Shown here in pieces: positions 7,081 through 7,840 of a stretch of 7,840 bases of DNA. Position 1 is the stretch's first letter. Every line of letters begins with the position of its first letter. Made by a program: the position numbers and the translations under genes. Source of the DNA: Sulfuricurvum sp. GTDB taxonomy: Bacteria; Campylobacterota; Campylobacteria; Campylobacterales; Sulfurimonadaceae. The notes under the pieces are model-generated. The model searched no databases, was not told the DNA's origin, and saw only the letters and a program-made list of their open reading frames with translations. The DNA lies in the NCBI GenBank assembly GCA_024635855.1, contig JAGXHZ010000131.1:1-7840 (forward strand). Direction: 5' to 3'.

Positions 7081-7180
7081 CGCTTTTTCCCTCTGTGAAC
7101 GGTTTTTCATAATACGGCGCTGCTTTGTATCCGCATCCGTTCAAAATAAATAGGACTAAAAAAAATAGTATGGCTTTCAT
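7070..7180 (-). CDS. 36-residue LptM (YifL)-like lipoprotein overlapping nadB
   Basis: A very small gene encoding 36 residues: a basic start (MK), a hydrophobic stretch at 3-13 (AILFFLVLFIL), then a lipobox LNGC with Cys16 as the lipidated residue. The mature end begins CGYKAAPYYEKPF, which resembles the Cys-Gly-x-Lys-Gly-Pro-x-Tyr start of LptM/YifL, a small lipoprotein that helps LptD mature in the LPS transport machine; only this N-terminal segment matters in the E. coli protein as I recall. Here the mature part is just 21 residues. The start is ATG with AGGA 5 bases upstream. Its stop (TGA, 7072-7070) lies inside the first codons of nadB, with which it is co-transcribed. Lipidation is well supported; the LptM role is an inference from a short motif. 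Asn at lipobox position -2 is tolerated but not the commonest. Confidence 0.72.
   Translation of the reverse strand: MKAILFFLVLFILNGCGYKAAPYYEKPFTEGKSVAL
7088..7094 (-). promoter_or_regulatory. Ribosome binding site deciding the nadB start
   Basis: AGAGGGA on the minus strand, exactly 7 bases before the TTG at 7080. It lies inside the lipoprotein gene and supports TTG 7080 over ATG 7110, which has no purine-rich site at the right distance. Confidence 0.6.
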
Positions 7181-7202
7181 TTGATTCCTAGGAGATTAAA
7201 AC

Positions 7203-7208
7203 AATATA
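7203..7208 (-). promoter_or_regulatory. Candidate -10 box for the lipoprotein-nadB-nhaD operon
   Basis: TATATT (5 of 6 to consensus) on the minus strand, 22 bases before the lipoprotein ATG, implying a leader of about 15-17 bases. No -35 match is evident. It sits 8 bases from the -10 box of uvrC on the other strand. Confidence 0.35.
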
Positions 7209-7213
7209 GGTGA

Positions 7214-7222
7214 TGTTATAAT
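7214..7222 (+). promoter_or_regulatory. Extended -10 promoter for uvrC
   Basis: TGTTATAAT is a perfect -10 hexamer (7217-7222) with the TGn extension. The expected start near 7229 gives a leader of about 26 bases before the uvrC ATG. No -35 hexamer is convincing, which the extended -10 can compensate for. Confidence 0.55.
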
Positions 7223-7254
7223 AGCTACGATAAATTATTGATTAAGTGGTTTGA

Positions 7255-7807
7255 ATGATCGACACAATACGCTCCCTTCCTCACAATGCAGGAATTTACC
7301 AGTACCTTGACCCAAAAGGGCGAATTCTTTACATCGGTAAAGCTAAAGATCTCTCAAAGCGGGTCAAAAGCTATTTTACCCTCACTCCGGCACTCCAGCC
7401 CAAATCAACTCTATCATTACGCATCCAAAAAATGCTCTCCGAAACCGTATCTCTCCACTACATCGTCGTTGAAAACGAGCACGATGCTCTGATCCTTGAA
7501 AACTCTCTCATAAAACAGCTTGCTCCACGGTATAACGTTCTTTTACGCGACGATAAAACCTACCCCTACATCTATGTTGATTTAAACGACACCTACCCAC
7601 GATTTGACATTACCCGCAAAATTATCACCGGTAAAAATGTTCGCTATTTTGGTCCTTTTTCCACCGGTGCTCGCGATATTCTCGATTCGCTGTACGAAAT
7701 ACTCCCTTTAGTACAGAAAAAAAGCTGCTTAAAAGGGAAAAAAGCATGTCTCTTTTATCAAATGCACCAATGCCTCGGGCCCTGTGAATTTCCCGTTGAT
7801 GCGGCAG
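7255..7807 (+). CDS. uvrC: UvrABC excinuclease subunit C, 5' part only
   Basis: The first 184 codons of UvrC, the nuclease that joins UvrB at damaged DNA and makes both incisions of nucleotide excision repair; full-length proteins are about 600 residues. Visible here is the N-terminal GIY-YIG nuclease domain, which makes the 3' cut: GIY at 13-15, YIG at 26-28, [14 protein letters not shown] at 28-41, and Glu73 in [23 protein letters not shown]. The next block is KTYPYI and YFGPFSTG, then four cysteines at 158, 165, 173 and 177, the region reported to bind an iron-sulfur cluster in E. coli UvrC. The start is ATG, directly preceded by an in-frame TGA, with a weak AAGTGG site 5 bases upstream. 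The UvrB-binding domain, the RNase H-like nuclease and the helix-hairpin-helix region are missing because genomic sequence ends at 7807; later codons are adapter. Confidence 0.95.
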
Positions 7808-7840
7808 CTGTCTCTTATACACATCTGACGCTGCCGACGA
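7808..7840 (+). other. Illumina Nextera (Tn5) Read-1 transposase adapter, not genomic
   Basis: Positions 7808-7826 read CTGTCTCTTATACACATCT, the 19-base Tn5 mosaic end, and 7827-7840 read GACGCTGCCGACGA, the rest of the Nextera Read-1 adapter in reverse complement. Together they make the complete 33-base adapter, ending exactly at the window edge. It is a library-preparation remnant left by incomplete trimming. Read forward it appends [10 protein letters not shown] to UvrC; read in reverse it gives the start MYKRQ of a false ORF. Confidence 0.97.

Noticed and set aside
1..7807. Search by eye for CRISPR arrays, defence systems, toxin-antitoxin pairs, phage genes, tRNAs and long repeats.
   Set aside because: Nothing of this kind was seen; nearly all of the sequence is explained by conserved housekeeping and envelope genes with gaps no longer than about 136 bases.
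7808..7826. Tn5 mosaic end read as evidence for a natural transposon insertion in uvrC.
   Set aside because: It is followed directly by the remaining 14 bases of the commercial adapter and ends at the sequence edge, which fits library contamination and not a mobile element.

Overview
The window looks like a chromosomal fragment from a free-living, Gram-negative member of the Campylobacterota (Epsilonproteobacteria), probably a Sulfurimonas/Sulfuricurvum-type sulfur oxidiser. This rests on the character of the predicted proteins (HemD, GuaA, NadB, NhaD and UvrC all read like epsilonproteobacterial versions), the compact gene packing and the moderate base composition. The genus is an inference and was not tested by search. 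The content is ordinary housekeeping metabolism plus some envelope and ion-homeostasis genes. I found no CRISPR array, insertion sequence, phage gene, toxin-antitoxin pair, RNA gene or defence system.

Layout: (1) Positions 1-84 hold the tail beyond hemD and possibly the first codons of another minus-strand gene. (2) 82-2277, minus strand: guaA (GMP synthase) then hemD (uroporphyrinogen-III synthase), 12 bases apart and surely co-transcribed. (3) 2278-2413 is a divergent promoter region. (4) 2414-3441, plus strand: a PAP2 lipid phosphatase and a diacylglycerol kinase (dgkA) whose stop and start codons overlap (ATGA). (5) 3480-4232, minus strand: a DUF481 outer-membrane beta-barrel protein, convergent with dgkA and carrying its own TATAAT promoter. 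(6) 4306-7180, minus strand: an operon of a 36-residue LptM-like lipoprotein, nadB (L-aspartate oxidase) and nhaD (Na+/H+ antiporter), all overlapping or 12 bases apart. (7) 7255-7807, plus strand: the 5' part of uvrC, divergent from the lipoprotein-nadB-nhaD operon across 74 bases. (8) 7808-7840 is not genomic: it matches, as recalled, the full 33-base reverse complement of the Illumina Nextera (Tn5) Read-1 transposase adapter.

Functionally, guaA (purine), hemD (tetrapyrrole) and nadB (NAD) are core biosynthesis; the PAP2/DgkA pair would interconvert phosphorylated and unphosphorylated lipids at the inner membrane; NhaD and the DUF481 protein (a family often labelled salt-induced) may belong to a sodium or salt response; the LptM-like lipoprotein points to LPS-transport assembly in the outer membrane. 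Several start codons are not ATG (guaA GTG; hemD, the DUF481 gene and probably nadB TTG), so automated starts deserve checking.

The observations most worth acting on are the adapter at the right end, which fuses artificial residues to UvrC and creates a false minus-strand ORF, and the very short lipoprotein gene overlapping the 5' end of nadB, which standard length cut-offs would miss.
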